This document shows, piece by piece, positions 63,381-64,000 of a stretch of DNA of 64,000 nt. The stretch is taken from positions 62,001 through 126,000 of the forward strand of contig SLLE01000076.1 in assembly GCA_007134225.1 (NCBI GenBank). Reading direction: 5' to 3'. The notes under the pieces are model-generated. The model did not search any database, was not told where the DNA came from, and saw only the letters and a list, made by a program, of their open reading frames with translations. Positions within the stretch are counted from its first letter, which is position 1, and the number at the start of each line of letters is the position of its first letter. Made by a program: the position numbers and the translations under genes. Origin of the DNA: Tindallia sp. (GTDB taxonomy: Bacteria; Bacillota; Clostridia; Peptostreptococcales; Tindalliaceae).

Positions 63381-64000
63381 TTAATCGTGGTCCGCTTTTG
63401 CTTTACGAATCCTTTCAATCTTTTCCGTCAATTCAGCCCAACGTTCCAATGCCGTTTCCAGCTTGGCTTCCAGACGCTCTTTCTCTTTCATGCATTCCTG
63501 CAAGACAACAAAATCAGACTGTTGAAAAATCATGTCCTCATCAATCTTTTGAATTTTCTCCTCCAGATTTTCAATCGTGTGTTCAATTGTTTCGTATTCT
63601 CGCTTTTCATGAAAGCTAAGTTTTGAAGGTAGCTGCTCCCTTTTCCGTTCTTCACTCTCGCTTGGATTCTTTTCTCTTTCATGCAGTGACGATGATTTGT
63701 TTTCATTATCTTTTTTAAGCCTTTCCATCCACTCGCTGCAACTACCGTGGTACTCACCAATCTGACCGCTTCCATCTAAAATCAAGAGACGGTCCGTTAG
63801 TCTGTCTAACATATACCGATCATGAGAAGAAATAACCACCGTTCCTTCGAATGATAACAAATAGTCTTCCAACAATGTCAGGGTATACAAATCGAGATCA
63901 TTAGTCGGTTCGTCCAGAAGCAGGAAGTTGGGTTCCTCCATTAGTTTGCGCATCAGATAGAGTCTTCTTTTCTCTCCTCCGGATAGACTTTCGACTTTGG
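63381..64000 (-). CDS. ABC-F ATPase, C-terminal part (5' end beyond window)
   Basis: A soluble protein of the ABC-F group, which act on ribosomes in translation or antibiotic resistance. The visible part starts in the second ATPase domain with the signature SLSGGEKRR at the window edge, then Walker [13 protein letters not shown] and the H-loop [12 protein letters not shown] charged linker and a long C-terminal coiled coil (the last 85 residues) follow, as in Uup-type proteins. The ATG at 63953 is internal; the frame is open to position 64000. Confidence 0.92.
   Translation of the reverse strand, partial: KVESLSGGEKRRLYLMRKLMEEPNFLLLDEPTNDLDLYTLTLLEDYLLSFEGTVVISSHDRYMLDRLTDRLLILDGSGQIGEYHGSCSEWMERLKKDNENKSSSLHEREKNPSESEERKREQLPSKLSFHEKREYETIEHTIENLEEKIQKIDEDMIFQQSDFVVLQECMKEKERLEAKLETALERWAELTEKIERIRKAKADHD

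Overview
The window reads as a moderately AT-rich, low-GC, anaerobic Firmicute, most likely a member of the Clostridia. The evidence is strong GGAGG-type ribosome binding sites with many TTG and GTG starts, four T-box leader regions, a class A RNase P RNA, an MraZ-led division cluster with a SpoVD-like PASTA transpeptidase, class III (anaerobic) ribonucleotide reductase, PPDK with its regulatory protein, and a PduL-type phosphotransacylase. MurE carries the DNPR motif of meso-diaminopimelate enzymes. Assignment below class level is not supported. Almost everything is on the minus strand; only a Nudix hydrolase, an M20 peptidase and one unrecognised membrane protein are on the plus strand.

Layout, from right to left along minus-strand transcription. 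64000-63381: C-terminal half of an ABC-F ATPase. 63149-58452: nrdD behind two NrdR-type boxes, a tandem repeat patch, an AEC-family carrier, nrdG and a YbaK-type editing protein, then a 2-hydroxyacid dehydrogenase. 57421-51125: valine T-box, valS, folC, a QueG-like Fe-S protein, a secreted polysaccharide deacetylase and a 50-residue membrane peptide. 50857-46833: a second hypoxanthine phosphoribosyltransferase, an M20D amidohydrolase, a CPBP protease, a cold-shock protein and Hsp33. 46797-36988: one long branched-chain amino acid operon (ilvN-ilvC-leuA-cimA-leuC-leuD-leuB-ilvB) behind a T-box leader with two specifier domains but one expression platform. 36805-34434: a plus-strand membrane protein behind about 830 bp of non-coding DNA. 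34373-28124: a quinone-oxidoreductase-like protein, then a glycine T-box driving glyS, the PPDK regulator and ppdK. 27974-20804: nfeD-slipin, and dgt-dnaG-rpoD followed by trmK-nif3. 19678-16594: rnpB, then a leucine T-box driving a second ilvB-ilvN pair. 16510-14609: thpR, an HNH nuclease and an aldolase resembling 4-hydroxy-2-oxoglutarate aldolase. 14458-5859: typA, an M20 peptidase, a DUF134 regulator coupled to a 43-residue-repeat protein and an FmdB zinc ribbon, a Nudix CoA pyrophosphatase, cobalamin adenosyltransferase-hpt-pduL, and lgt. 5678-1: the mraZ-rsmH-ftsL-spoVD-murE cluster behind helically phased MraZ boxes.

How the parts fit together. Branched-chain synthesis is encoded twice at the acetolactate synthase step and once for the rest; ilvD and a transaminase are absent here. 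Citramalate synthase beside isopropylmalate synthase suggests threonine-independent isoleucine synthesis. Uncharged tRNA appears to control four transcripts, one of which joins glycyl-tRNA charging to PPDK, a central carbon enzyme.

The least explained items are the 43-residue-period repeat protein, the plus-strand membrane protein with its structured upstream region, two copies of a 64-nt palindromic repeat about 43.7 kb apart, and a long perfect-stem palindrome beside one of those copies. No CRISPR array, complete insertion sequence, prophage or tRNA gene was seen.
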